From: Amycolatopsis sp. FBCC-B4732
Lineage (GTDB): Bacteria; Actinomycetota; Actinomycetes; Mycobacteriales; Pseudonocardiaceae
Assembly: GCF_023008405.1 (NCBI RefSeq)
Contig: NZ_CP095376.1
Location: 4,984,001-5,048,000, forward strand
Length of the DNA: 64,000 nucleotides
Direction of reading: 5' to 3'
Shown piece by piece: positions 40,939 through 49,404 of the stretch. The notes under the pieces were generated by a model. It searched no databases and was not told the DNA's origin. It saw only the letters and a list, made by a program, of their open reading frames with translations. Every line of letters begins with the position of its first letter. Position 1 is the stretch's first letter. Both the position numbers and the translations under genes were made by a program.

Positions 40939-40992
40939 TGTCCAATCTCGACACCGGCTCTCGACGTACACGTCAATTGCTCAGAAGGGCAG

Positions 40993-41985
40993 TCACGGAG
41001 AAACGCTGACGCCGCGGGTCTGGAACGTCGCCCGGATCCGGGTTCCGCCACCGGGACGGTTGCCCACGGACAGGTCACCGCCGAAGGCCGAGCACCACCA
41101 CCGCATGCTTTCCAGTCCGTACCCGGCAGCCGCGGGAGGCCGCGTCCCGGGCAGACCGCGGCCGTCGTCGGAGACCGTGATGGCGAACTGGGTGCGATCG
41201 CACGTCACCTGCACCCGGACGGTGCGCGCATCGGCGTGCTTGACGACGTTCCTCAGCGCTTCCTGGACGACGCGGTAGGCGACCGTCGCGATCTCGTCGT
41301 CGAGCCCGGCGACCGGGGCACCGGTGACTTCCACGTCGACGACCAAACCGTTGGCGGCGGCCACTTGCCGGGCCAGCTCGCGGATTCCCGCCACCACACC
41401 CACGTGCCGCAGGGTGACCGGGTGCAGGGTGCCGACGATGCCCCGCAGAACCGCCGCCTGGTCCTCGAGCACCTCCACCGCCGCGCGGGAGGCGGCGGCC
41501 AATCCTCGCGCATCGCCTCCTCGCGCGGCGGAATCCAGCCGCCTGCTGGTCATGGCCAATGCCTGCAGCACTTCGTCGTGCAGTTCGTCGGCGATCCGCG
41601 CGGCGTGGAAGTTCTGGAACCGGATCACGGCCCGGGCATTGGTCTGGTTCAGCAGCCGCCCGAGCTCCGGCCGCCCGGGCACCGCGCACAGCAACGCCAG
41701 CCCCAGGAACACCGCCGCCGCGATCCGGGCCGGCAGGCTCGGCGCCCCGCCGGCCAGGTAACCCGTCCCCACGATCAGCGCCCCGACGGCGATAAGCACC
41801 GTGCCCAGCCGAAGCCACCGGGTCCCCGGCAGCCACACAGCGAGCACGCCGGCGCCGAGCGCGATCGACAACGCCGCGATCGGGTCCGCGGGCATCGGGA
41901 TCGGCGCGACCGAGTCGACGAGCACGATCAGGGAGCCGAAGCCGATGCCGGCGACGCACACCGACCGCACCACCGCACTGCGCAT
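40993..41985 (-). CDS. NarL-type sensor histidine kinase (HisKA_3)
   Basis: A 330-aa membrane sensor. Four hydrophobic helices (about 7-28, 35-53, 61-79, 86-101) form a small membrane sensor with little outside loop. The HisKA_3 helix carries His136 (ADELHDEVLQALAMTSRRL); the HATPase_c domain has the N box QEALRNVVKHADA, DDGRGLPG and a GYGLESM G box. The ATG at 41985 is 2 bp after the response regulator stop, so the two are coupled. It should sense a membrane signal and phosphorylate the upstream-encoded regulator. The frame stays open upstream but is antiphase to that gene. Confidence 0.92.
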   Translation of the reverse strand: MRSAVVRSVCVAGIGFGSLIVLVDSVAPIPMPADPIAALSIALGAGVLAVWLPGTRWLRLGTVLIAVGALIVGTGYLAGGAPSLPARIAAAVFLGLALLCAVPGRPELGRLLNQTNARAVIRFQNFHAARIADELHDEVLQALAMTSRRLDSAARGGDARGLAAASRAAVEVLEDQAAVLRGIVGTLHPVTLRHVGVVAGIRELARQVAAANGLVVDVEVTGAPVAGLDDEIATVAYRVVQEALRNVVKHADARTVRVQVTCDRTQFAITVSDDGRGLPGTRPPAAAGYGLESMRWWCSAFGGDLSVGNRPGGGTRIRATFQTRGVSVSP

Positions 41986-41987
41986 CG

Positions 41988-42584
41988 TCAGCGCCCGGCC
42001 CTGCGCGCGTACGCGACCAAGTCGGCCCGGTCCACCAAGCCCAGCCGGTTGCGCAGGCTGGCTCTGATGTTTTCGACCGTGCGGACGCTGATCGACAGCA
42101 CCCCGGCCACCTGGCGATTGGTGAGACCATCGGCCAGCAGTTCGAGCACCTGCCGCTCCCGGGCGCTCAGCGACCTCCCGGCCAGCCCGGTGGCGAGGTC
42201 GGCAGCCAGAGCCGGATCGAGATAACGACGCCCGGCCGCCACGGCGCGCACCGCGGCCACGAGGACACCGACCGGCGCGGTCTTCGCCACGAACCCCAGC
42301 GCCCCGCGCGACAACGCCTCCGTGGCCAGGTCCGAGTGCATGGTGTGGACCAGCACACCGCTCCCGGTGGCGAATTCCGGCACGGCCCTCATGCCGGATT
42401 CGCGGCCCAGCCCCAGATCCAGCAGCACGACGTCCGGGTGCGACGTGGTCACCACCCGCCGCGCACCGGCGAGCGAATCCGCTTCCACCACGGCGGCGAC
42501 ACCGTTTTCGGCAAGGGCCGAACGAATTCCGGCCCGCACGGTGGGGTGGTCGTCGACCACCAGGACTCGAATGGTTGTCGACAC
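41988..42584 (-). CDS. NarL/FixJ-family response regulator
   Basis: A 198-aa regulator. The receiver (1-115) has VVDDHP, phospho-acceptor Asp56 (VVLLDLGLG), the Thr in VHTMHSD and Lys in FVAKTAPV. The LuxR helix-turn-helix (about 135-192) reads LSARERQVLELLADGLTNRQ followed by SISVRTVENIRASLRNRL. The GTG at 42584 starts the receiver fold after GGAGGAAG; a longer frame reaches 42626. It is first in the RR-HK-LuxR operon. Confidence 0.93.
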   Translation of the reverse strand: MSTTIRVLVVDDHPTVRAGIRSALAENGVAAVVEADSLAGARRVVTTSHPDVVLLDLGLGRESGMRAVPEFATGSGVLVHTMHSDLATEALSRGALGFVAKTAPVGVLVAAVRAVAAGRRYLDPALAADLATGLAGRSLSARERQVLELLADGLTNRQVAGVLSISVRTVENIRASLRNRLGLVDRADLVAYARRAGR

Positions 42585-42687
42585 CCGGCTTCCTCCCGAC
42601 AAACAACTGCCGCGTCCATGAAACACCCGTTTCCGGTACTGCCGACGAAGAGGTGCGTCCTCAGGAGATGCTGATCACACGAGCTTT

Positions 42688-42999
42688 TCAAGCGGGGTGC
42701 GCCGTTCCGTTGACGACCTCGGTGCACCCACCGGCCATGCTGCCCACCGCGCCGGCCCCCGCGCCGATGACGGCGCCGACCGGGCCGCCCACCAACGCAC
42801 CGGCTCCGGCCCCCGCGGCACCGGCGATCACCGCGTCGTGAGGCACGTTCTGACAATCGCGCGCCCGCGTCACCGGGCCGCTCACGAGACCGGCTACGAA
42901 AACCCAACCGACAAGGAAGGCCACGAGCGCCGCCCTGCGCCGATGTGCTTTCGGTGAATCACCCGCCGGAATCCGTGAACCAGCTGCCGCGTCCTGCAT
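42688..42999 (-). CDS. Small membrane protein with glycine-zipper region
   Basis: A 103-aa protein. An N-terminal basic segment (KAHRRRA) precedes a membrane helix (about 24-45, LVAFLVGWVFVAGLVSG). After a Cys-containing loop (RDCQNVPHD), residues 55-90 are a Gly/Ala zipper (AGAAGAGAGALVGGPVGAVIG), followed by a second Cys (GGCTEV). Glycine-zipper regions insert into or line membranes. The ATG at 42999 follows GAAGAG. It lies 103 bp upstream of the two-component operon on the same strand and might be its partner; this is speculation. Confidence 0.72.
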   Translation of the reverse strand: MQDAAAGSRIPAGDSPKAHRRRAALVAFLVGWVFVAGLVSGPVTRARDCQNVPHDAVIAGAAGAGAGALVGGPVGAVIGAGAGAVGSMAGGCTEVVNGTAHPA

Positions 43000-43103
43000 C
43001 CTGCTCTCTTCCGTCGATCCCCGGGGGACGACAAGAGCTTGCCTCAGCCAAGCGGTGACGTCTTCGGCAGAAAGCCGAACGAACGATGTGGTTTTCCCGC
43101 ACG

Positions 43104-43676
43104 TCACACCGCGCCCATGCGCAGGATCACGGCGACCGCGTCCTCCGGCCGGGCGGTCGGGCTCAGGACCTCCTGCAAGAGCAGCCCCCGGATCGCGGCA
43201 ACGGTTACGGTGGCCACCGTCAGCGCTTCCTCGGTGCCGTGCCCTTTGCGTTCCGCGAGCGAGGCCAGCATCCCGGTCAGGTCGTCGAGCGAGTCGATGA
43301 ACTCGCGAAAGTCCTCCGGGCGGTACGCGGCGAGTCCTACGACGTGGAAGAAGCCGCGGACCCGCGACAGCCGCTCCGGGCGCGTGTAGGCCCGCCAGAT
43401 CGCCACGACGAGGTCGTCGAAGGTGCCTTGCCGGGCGGTCTCGAGCAGTGCCTCGTTGTCACGGGATCGCTGCGCCTTGAGCATCGCGGCCAGGACACCG
43501 GGGAGCGACCCGAAGTGGTACCGCAAGAGGGCATGGCTGGTTCCGGCCCTGACGGCGATCTCGCGGAGCGACACCTCCGGCGAGGGCAGCCCTTCCGCGA
43601 AGGCGTCGAGAAGCCGGGCCAGGAGCCGCTCGCGCGCGTCGCCGGTGCGCTCCGTGCTTGACAGGATCACTCCCAC
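43104..43676 (-). CDS. TetR-family transcriptional regulator
   Basis: A 190-aa regulator with a TetR helix-turn-helix (residues 12-60: RERLLARLLDAFAEGLPSPE, REIAVRAGTSHALLRYHFGS) and a C-terminal helical domain of the TetR_C group. GTG 43676 or GTG 43670 may be the start. It is divergent from the amidohydrolase-esterase-oxidoreductase operon, and the intergenic space holds the palindrome TCCATTGGA, so it probably represses that operon. Confidence 0.88.
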   Translation of the reverse strand: MGVILSSTERTGDARERLLARLLDAFAEGLPSPEVSLREIAVRAGTSHALLRYHFGSLPGVLAAMLKAQRSRDNEALLETARQGTFDDLVVAIWRAYTRPERLSRVRGFFHVVGLAAYRPEDFREFIDSLDDLTGMLASLAERKGHGTEEALTVATVTVAAIRGLLLQEVLSPTARPEDAVAVILRMGAV

Positions 43677-43682
43677 AGTTTA

Positions 43683-43691
43683 TCCATTGGA
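43683..43691. promoter_or_regulatory. Candidate TetR operator core
   Basis: TCCATTGGA, a perfect palindrome around a central base, within the AT-rich GTTTATCC..GGAAAAG block between the TetR start and the GTG at 43722. It is short, so confidence is limited. Confidence 0.4.
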
Positions 43692-43721
43692 AAAGAGATG
43701 CGCCAGTGGAAGGAACGACTC

Positions 43722-44948
43722 GTGGAACGGTGTTCAGTGGTCGGCGCGACCGTCGTCGACGGATCGGGTCGCGACCCGGTCGACGTCGACGTCGGCATCG
43801 AAGACGGGCGCATAGCCCAGGTCGGCGCCTCCGGCGCAGCGGGGATGCGCCTCGATGCCGGCGGGCTGACGATGACACCCGGCCTGATCGACGCGCACGT
43901 CCACTTGGGCTTGGCGAGCCCGATCCAGCCGCAGTTCTCGTTCCGGATCAGCGCCGCCGAGCTCGCGGCGGACATCTTCGCCGCGGCCGGGGCGACGCTC
44001 GACGCCGGCTTCACCACCGTCCGGGACACCGGCGGGGTCGACGGCGGCCTCGTCACCACGATCGCGAAGGGCAAGGTCAGGGGCCCGCGCGTCCTGTCGT
44101 GCGGGCCGGTGCAGTGCCAGATCGGCGGGCACGGCTACTACGGAGCCGACTGGGAACCCACCGAGCTGTGGAGCGGCCACCACCTCCCCGGCCTGTGCGC
44201 CCTGTCCATGATGTCGGGCAACGCGGACGAGCTGCGGCGCAACGTGCGCGAGGCCTTCCGGCGCGGAGCTTCCTTCCTGAAGCTCTGCGTGACCGGCGGC
44301 GTGGTGGGCGCGCACGACCGGCTGACCGACACCCAGTTCACCGTCGAGGAGATCGCGGTCGCGGTCCAGGAAGCCGCGGCCCGGGGCACCTACGTGACGG
44401 TGCACGCCCACAACAACGACGGCATCCGCAACGCCGTCGAGGCCGGGGTGCGGTGCGTCGAGCACGGCACCGGCCTCGACGAAGCCACGGCCACCCTGAT
44501 GGCCGCGCACGACGTCGCGCTCGTGCCCACGTTCGCCGTCGTCGAGCAGCTGCTGCACGACACCGCCGGAGCCGGCCTCGACGCCTCGACCCGCGACCGC
44601 GTGCTGGGTGTCCGGGAGCGGATGGCCGAAGCGCTCGCCGTCGCCAAGGAGGCCGGGGTGCGGATCGGGCTGGGCTCCGATCTCATCGGCCCGGCCCAGG
44701 ACCGCCGGGGCGAAGAGCTCAGGCTGCGCGCGGAGCTCGAAACCCCGATGGCCGCGCTCGTGGCGGCCACCAGGACCAACGCCGAGATCCTCGGCCTGGC
44801 CGGCCAGGCCGGCGTCATCGCTCCCGGCGCGCGGGCAGACCTCGTGCTGTGGAACGGCAACCCGGTCGAAGACCCCGAGCTGTTCGCCGATCCCGCCAAT
44901 GCCGTCCTCGTCCTCAAGGCCGGCCGAATCGTGAAGGACCTCCGATGA
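43722..44948 (+). CDS. Amidohydrolase family protein (imidazolonepropionase/prolidase-like)
   Basis: A 408-aa metal-dependent hydrolase. The (beta/alpha)8 barrel shows LIDAHVHLG (metal ligands), FTTVRDTGG, the carbamylated-Lys candidate in SFLKLCVTGG, VHAHNNDG (His), VEHGT (His) and GLGSDLIG (Asp). The end GVIAPGARADLVLWNGNP is the usual beta-sandwich signature. The GTG at 43722 is preferred over an upstream ATG at 43698 because GGAAGGA lies 8 nt before it. It is first in a three-gene operon with an esterase and a DAO-type oxidoreductase, suggesting breakdown of an amide, lactam or peptide-like compound. Confidence 0.9.
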   Translation: MERCSVVGATVVDGSGRDPVDVDVGIEDGRIAQVGASGAAGMRLDAGGLTMTPGLIDAHVHLGLASPIQPQFSFRISAAELAADIFAAAGATLDAGFTTVRDTGGVDGGLVTTIAKGKVRGPRVLSCGPVQCQIGGHGYYGADWEPTELWSGHHLPGLCALSMMSGNADELRRNVREAFRRGASFLKLCVTGGVVGAHDRLTDTQFTVEEIAVAVQEAAARGTYVTVHAHNNDGIRNAVEAGVRCVEHGTGLDEATATLMAAHDVALVPTFAVVEQLLHDTAGAGLDASTRDRVLGVRERMAEALAVAKEAGVRIGLGSDLIGPAQDRRGEELRLRAELETPMAALVAATRTNAEILGLAGQAGVIAPGARADLVLWNGNPVEDPELFADPANAVLVLKAGRIVKDLR

Positions 44949-45799
44949 GCACCATGTGGCAGGGCTGCCTGGCCGACACCGACTACTTCGAGCTGCGTTC
45001 CGGCGCAGGGCACGACTACGGCGTCTGGGTCACCACGCCACCGGGCTACGACCGCGCCACGACGAAAGCGCCTGCCCTGTACGTGCTCGACGGCAACTGG
45101 GCCGTGGGCATGACGGCTCCGCTCATCGTCACCCAGAAGGACCCCATGCAGCAGATCCGGCCCTACATCCAGGTCAGCGTCGGCTACGCGGGCGAGGACG
45201 CACCGCACTGGGCACGGCTGCGCAACAGGGACCTCGTACCGCCCGGCGAGCCCATCGCCCGGGAGTTCGTCGACGCGGTCGAAACGGGAATCCGGACGGG
45301 CTCGATGACCCGCGAGGAAGCCGACGCCTACCTCGCCGAACTGAACGAAACCCACGCCGACGCGTTCCTGGACTTCCTCACCGCGGAACTGCACCCGCGG
45401 ATCGAACGCGACTACGGCACGGCCGCGAGCGGTCACGGCCTCTTCGGCTACTCCTACGGCGGGCTCTTCGGCCTCTACGCCTGGCTCAGCGGCAGCACGC
45501 TCTTCGAGAGCATCGGCGCGGGCAGCCCCGGCGTCGTCGGTGAAGACAGCCAGATCTTCGCGCGGCTCGAAGAACTGGGCGACAGCCTGCCCGCCGCCAA
45601 GCTCCACCTGACCGTCAACGACCAGGAGCTGCTCGGCGACCTGGCCGTCTACCAGAACCTCGCGAAGAACGCGGCCACCGTCCTGCACCGCCTGACCGCC
45701 CGCGGCGGCGCCGTCACCAGCGCGGTGCTGCGCGAAACGCACGTGACCGGCCTGCAGGCCTCGTTCCTCAGCTACCTGAGGACCTGCCGTGCCCGGTGA
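44945..45799 (+). CDS. Putative esterase (alpha/beta hydrolase, esterase D/IroE-like)
   Basis: A 284-aa cytosolic alpha/beta hydrolase. It has YVLDGNWAVG near the N-terminus, the nucleophile elbow FGYSYGGLFG, a VNDQELLGD acid region and the His of ETHVTG. This order fits the putative-esterase group that includes siderophore esterases and S-formylglutathione hydrolase-like enzymes. The ATG overlaps the amidohydrolase stop (ATGA), so they are translated together. No signal peptide. The substrate is probably the same compound family as its operon partners. Confidence 0.85.
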   Translation: MSTMWQGCLADTDYFELRSGAGHDYGVWVTTPPGYDRATTKAPALYVLDGNWAVGMTAPLIVTQKDPMQQIRPYIQVSVGYAGEDAPHWARLRNRDLVPPGEPIAREFVDAVETGIRTGSMTREEADAYLAELNETHADAFLDFLTAELHPRIERDYGTAASGHGLFGYSYGGLFGLYAWLSGSTLFESIGAGSPGVVGEDSQIFARLEELGDSLPAAKLHLTVNDQELLGDLAVYQNLAKNAATVLHRLTARGGAVTSAVLRETHVTGLQASFLSYLRTCRAR

Positions 45800-47087
45800 G
45801 CGCTCGAGCACCGACGTGGTCGTGATCGGGGCCGGGGTGATCGGTTCGTCGATCGCCCTCGAGCTCGCCCGGGCGGGGCACCGGGTCACCGCGCTCGACC
45901 GGGCCGCCGGGCCCGGCCAGGGGTCGACCTCGGCTTCGAGTGCGGTGGTCCGGTTCAACTTCTCCACCCGCGCCGGGGTGGCGACGGCGTGGGAGGCGCA
46001 CTTCGGCTGGCTCGACTGGGCCGGGCACCTCGGGCACGACGTCGGCGACCTCGCCGTGTTCCGCAAGAGCGGGCTGGTGATGCTGGACGTCGAGGCGGCT
46101 CCGCGTGCGTCGTGGCTCCCGTTGTTCGACGAGATCGGTGTCCCCTACGAGGAATGGGACAGCGCCACCTTGGCCGGGCGCGTTCCCGGTATCGACGTCG
46201 GCCGCTACTGGCCGCCGAAGCGGCTCGACGACGAGGAGTTCTGGGCGGACGCGGACGACTCGCTCGGTGGCGTGTACACCCCGGATGCCGGTTACGTCTC
46301 GGACCCGGCCCTCGCCGCCGTGAACCTCGCCGCCGCGGCCTCGGCGCGCGGGGCGGAGTTCCGCTTCCGCAGCACCGTGACGGCGGTGGAGCAGGCCGGC
46401 GGGCGCGTGACGTCGGTGCGGCTGTCGGACGGTACCCGGATTCCCTGCGCCGTCGTGGTCAACGCCGCCGGTCCGTGGTCGGGCGCGGTGAACCGGCTGG
46501 CCGGCGTGGGGGCCGACTTCACCGTCGGGGTGCGGCCGATGAGGCAGGAAGTGGCGCACGTGCCGGTCCTCGAGGGCTATCGAGGACCGGTGGTGGCGGA
46601 CATGGATCTGGGCACCTACTTCCGCGGTGAAGCAGGAGGGGGCCTGCTCGTCGGCGGCACGGAACCGCAGTGCGACCCGATGCAGTGGACCGACGACCCG
46701 GACGCGGCCGACGTCCACCCGACGGCCGCGGTCTTCGAGGCCCAGGTCACGCGGGCCGCGCGCCGGCTGCCCGGCCTGGGGGTGCCCAACCGGGCGCGCG
46801 GCGTGGCGGGCGTCTACGACGTCGCCGACGACTGGACTCCGATCTACGACCGTACCGGGCTCGAGGGCTTCTACCTCGCGATCGGAACGAGCGGCAACCA
46901 GTTCAAGAACGCACCGGTCGTGGGGCAGCTGATGGCGGAGCTGATCGACCGGGTGGAGAACGGCGCCGACCACGACGCGGTGCCCGTCCGGTTCCGGGCC
47001 CCGCGCACCGGCCTGGAGATCGACCTGGGAGCGTTCTCGCGGCGGCGCAACCGGAACACCGCGAACTCGGGCACGGTGCTGGGCTGA
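45789..47087 (+). CDS. FAD-dependent DAO-type oxidoreductase
   Basis: A 432-aa flavoprotein. The dinucleotide motif is VVVIGAGVIGSSIALELARAG at residues 10-30, and the DAO family C-terminal pattern GLEGFYLAIGTSGNQFKNAP is clear, along with VVNAAGPWSG. Such enzymes oxidise amino acids or sarcosine-like amines. The GTG start overlaps the esterase stop by 11 nt. With the amidohydrolase and esterase it suggests a pathway that frees and then oxidises an amine or amino acid. Confidence 0.9.
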   Translation: MPGERSSTDVVVIGAGVIGSSIALELARAGHRVTALDRAAGPGQGSTSASSAVVRFNFSTRAGVATAWEAHFGWLDWAGHLGHDVGDLAVFRKSGLVMLDVEAAPRASWLPLFDEIGVPYEEWDSATLAGRVPGIDVGRYWPPKRLDDEEFWADADDSLGGVYTPDAGYVSDPALAAVNLAAAASARGAEFRFRSTVTAVEQAGGRVTSVRLSDGTRIPCAVVVNAAGPWSGAVNRLAGVGADFTVGVRPMRQEVAHVPVLEGYRGPVVADMDLGTYFRGEAGGGLLVGGTEPQCDPMQWTDDPDAADVHPTAAVFEAQVTRAARRLPGLGVPNRARGVAGVYDVADDWTPIYDRTGLEGFYLAIGTSGNQFKNAPVVGQLMAELIDRVENGADHDAVPVRFRAPRTGLEIDLGAFSRRRNRNTANSGTVLG

Positions 47088-47104
47088 GCCGCGGGGGTCA
47101 GCCC
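47081..47104. terminator. Bidirectional hairpin spanning both stop codons
   Basis: GGGCTGA (47081-47087) and TCAGCCC (47098-47104) pair perfectly. Each arm contains the TGA stop of one of the two convergent genes, so the 10-bp intergenic space and both gene ends make one compact terminator-like structure. There is no T run. Confidence 0.55.
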
Positions 47105-47721
47105 GGGAATTCGCCGACGCCGAGGGCGAAGTTCCCGTGGCCGACCCCGTTTCCGGCGAGGCCGACCGTGACCACGCCCATTCCTTCCAGCCAGTGGGCC
47201 ATCTTCAGGGTGCCGACGTCCAGCGGGCGCAGCCCGATGCTCTCGATGAACGCGGCCACGTCCGCCTTGGCCCGCGCGTCGTCACCGGCCATGAAGACGT
47301 CGGGGCGGCCCTTCTCCAGGACCTGGCGGAAGACCGTGTTGAACGCCTTCACCACGCTGGCGCCGGCCGGGGCCACCTCGGCGATCCTTTGCGCGATCGA
47401 GGTTTCCCCGCGGTGGGCCAGGCCGTCGAAGGTCGCGTTGAAGGGGTTGCTGATGTCGACGATGACCTTGCCGGCGAGGGCGTCGCCGTATTCGGCGACG
47501 ACCGGCACGACACCGCCGTGCAGCAGCGCCGTGATGACGATGTCCCCGGCCGGGACGGCGCCCCATTCGCCGGCCGACGCGCCGCCGCCCAGAGTCGCGG
47601 CCAGGTCCTCCGCCTTGGCCTGATCGCGTCCCACGACCTCGACGGCGGTGCCGCCGGCCACCGCGAGCGTGCCGATGGTGCGGGCCATGTTCCCCGTACC
47701 GATGAGGGTGATGCCGCTCAT
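47098..47721 (-). CDS. NADPH-dependent F420 reductase-like protein
   Basis: A 207-aa Rossmann protein of the F420-oxidoreductase NADP-binding group. The N-terminus ITLIGTGNMARTIGTLAVAGG carries the GxGxM motif, followed by VEVVGRDQAKAEDL (NADPH-type loop), IVITALLHG, VIVDISNPF and AFNTVFRQVL. It should pass hydride between NADPH and a deazaflavin or act as a related reductase. The ATG at 47721 is the family start. It is followed in the same direction by no gene; the upstream SDR gene lies 54 bp away on the same strand, so both may be one operon. Confidence 0.9.
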   Translation of the reverse strand: MSGITLIGTGNMARTIGTLAVAGGTAVEVVGRDQAKAEDLAATLGGGASAGEWGAVPAGDIVITALLHGGVVPVVAEYGDALAGKVIVDISNPFNATFDGLAHRGETSIAQRIAEVAPAGASVVKAFNTVFRQVLEKGRPDVFMAGDDARAKADVAAFIESIGLRPLDVGTLKMAHWLEGMGVVTVGLAGNGVGHGNFALGVGEFPG

Positions 47722-47775
47722 GTGTTCTTCCCTGTCCGTGAGGTGTCTCGTCCGTGCCGGGGCCGGCACGGGGTT

Positions 47776-48510
47776 TCAGAGAGCGGTGGTGCCGCCGTCG
47801 GCGACCAGTTCCAGGCCGTTGACGTAGCTGGAGTCGGCGGAGGCGAGGAACAGCGCGACGGTGGCGATTTCCTCGGGGCGGCCCATCTTCCCCCGCGGGA
47901 TCAGGGATTCGAACGCGGACTTGGTCGTCGCGTCGAACAGTTCTTCCTGCTTGGCCGTGGCGACCTGGCCGGGGGTCAGGACGTTGACCCGGATCTTGCG
48001 GTCCTTCAGCTCGTTGAGCCACACCCGGGCCCAGGCCTGCTGCACGGCCTTGCTCCCGGCGTAGAGGCTCCAGCCGGGGAAGGCCCCGAGTGAGGCGTTG
48101 GAGCCGGTCATGAGGATCGAGGCGCCGTCGTTGAGCAGTGGCAGTGCCTTCTGCACGGTGAACAGGGTGCCGCGGGCGTTGAGCGAGAAGGTGCGTTCGA
48201 ACTGTTCTTCGGTGATCTCGCCGAGCACGGCCGGTTCACCCATTCCGGCGCTGGCCCACAGCACGTCGATCGAGCCCTTTTCCCGCTCGACCGTGTCGTA
48301 GAGCCGGTCGAGGTCCGCCGGTTCGGCCGCGTCGCCCTGCACGGCGGTCACGTTCCGGCCGATCAGCCTCACGGCGTCGTCCAGCGCGTCCTGCCGCCGG
48401 GCCTGGATGAAGACGTGCGCACCCTCGGCCACGAACAGCCGGGCGCCGGCCAGCGCCATGCCGGTCGAGGCACCGGTGATCACTGCCACCTTGCCGTCGA
48501 GCTTTCCCAC
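47776..48510 (-). CDS. Short-chain dehydrogenase/reductase
   Basis: A 244-aa classical SDR. The cofactor motif reads VAVITGASTGMALAGA, where the usual third Gly is altered (TGASTGMALA), then QGDAAEPADL, the active Ser in MTGSNASLG, and the catalytic Tyr-Lys in SLYAGSKAV; VADGG closes the fold. The GTG at 48510 follows GAAGGAG. It is first in the pair with the F420 reductase-like gene and divergent from a TetR gene whose twin operator boxes lie between. It likely reduces a xenobiotic or pathway ketone. Confidence 0.92.
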   Translation of the reverse strand: MGKLDGKVAVITGASTGMALAGARLFVAEGAHVFIQARRQDALDDAVRLIGRNVTAVQGDAAEPADLDRLYDTVEREKGSIDVLWASAGMGEPAVLGEITEEQFERTFSLNARGTLFTVQKALPLLNDGASILMTGSNASLGAFPGWSLYAGSKAVQQAWARVWLNELKDRKIRVNVLTPGQVATAKQEELFDATTKSAFESLIPRGKMGRPEEIATVALFLASADSSYVNGLELVADGGTTAL

Positions 48511-48540
48511 GAGCACTCCTTCGGTTCCGCCGGCCACCAC

Positions 48541-48613
48541 GTTATGTACACCGATCTGTTTGGTTAACGTAGCGGACGTCCGGCCGGGCGGGCAAGTTAT
48601 GTACACCGGTCGG
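48541..48613. promoter_or_regulatory. Twin TetR operator boxes between SDR and TetR genes
   Basis: GTTATGTACACCGATCTG (48541-48558) and GTTATGTACACCGGTCGG (48596-48613) match at 16 of 18 positions, in the same orientation, 55 bp apart. The second continues to GGTAC, making the imperfect palindrome GTACACCGGTCGGTAC. One box lies near each gene start, fitting control of both promoters by the TetR protein. Confidence 0.72.
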
Positions 48614-48638
48614 TACTCACCTCGGCTATGCTGCGGGA

Positions 48639-49238
48639 ATGACGGAGCTGGAGAAGGGGCCCCAAGGCCGCCGCCGGGGCCGGGGCGCGCGCGAGCGGAT
48701 CCTCGGCGCGTCGCAGCACCTGTTCCGCGAGCAGGGCATCAACCGCACCGGCATGGACCAGCTCTGCGCGGAAGCCCAGGTGTCGAAGCACACCGTCTAC
48801 CAGCACTTCGCCGGCAAGGACGACCTGGTCGCCGAATACCTCCGCCACTTCGATCCCGACGTCCTGCCCGGCGTGTTCGACCGCACCGACCTCACGCCCC
48901 GCGAACGGCTCCTCGCGGCCTTCGACGTGCCGGCGTCCACTCCCCTGTGCCCCTACATCGGGGCGGCCGTCGAACTCCACGACCCCCGGCACCCGGCAGC
49001 CGAATGCGCGCGCGACTACAAGAAGGCCATCGCCACGCGGCTCGCCGAAACCGCCCGCGAAGCCGGCGCCACCGACCCCGGACAGCTCGGCGAACAGCTG
49101 GCCCTGCTCATCGACGGCGCCTCCGCGCGCACCCGGGTCCTCGACAGCGACTGCTTCCCCACCGCCGCCGCCATCGCCGCCGTCCTCATCGACAACGCCA
49201 TCCCGGCGGCATCGCCGGGTCCGTCGACCGGCGGCTGA
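48639..49238 (+). CDS. TetR-family transcriptional regulator
   Basis: A 199-aa regulator. The helix-turn-helix is at residues 15-65 (RERILGASQHLFREQGINRT, CAEAQVSKHTVYQHFAGKDD); the C-terminal domain (LLAAFDVPASTPLCPYIGAAVEL) fits the TetR_C group that controls reductases. It is divergent from the SDR-F420 reductase operon with twin operator boxes between, so it is likely their repressor and its own. Confidence 0.9.
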   Translation: MTELEKGPQGRRRGRGARERILGASQHLFREQGINRTGMDQLCAEAQVSKHTVYQHFAGKDDLVAEYLRHFDPDVLPGVFDRTDLTPRERLLAAFDVPASTPLCPYIGAAVELHDPRHPAAECARDYKKAIATRLAETAREAGATDPGQLGEQLALLIDGASARTRVLDSDCFPTAAAIAAVLIDNAIPAASPGPSTGG

Positions 49239-49323
49239 GCCGGCCGCCGGAGTCCCCGGCTTCGCGGACGGCTGCCCAGCACCGACGGCCGCCGGTCACT
49301 TCCTCACGCCGGACACTCCGCCC

Positions 49324-49347
49324 GTTTACCGCCGGAGCGCCCGGGTA
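49324..49347 (+). promoter_or_regulatory. SigB/SigF-like stress promoter
   Basis: GTTT (49324-49327), 15 bp, GGGTA (49343-49347): the actinobacterial SigB/SigF pattern GTTT-N14-16-GGGTA. It is 57 bp before the first gene of the envelope-stress cluster. The partner-switching genes at 55.8-61.8 kb carry similar GGGTAT boxes. Confidence 0.68.
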
Positions 49348-49404
49348 GCCCGCCGCCCTGAGCAACCGGGGCACCGGAAGTGCCGCACCCGCCAGGAGGT
49401 CGAG

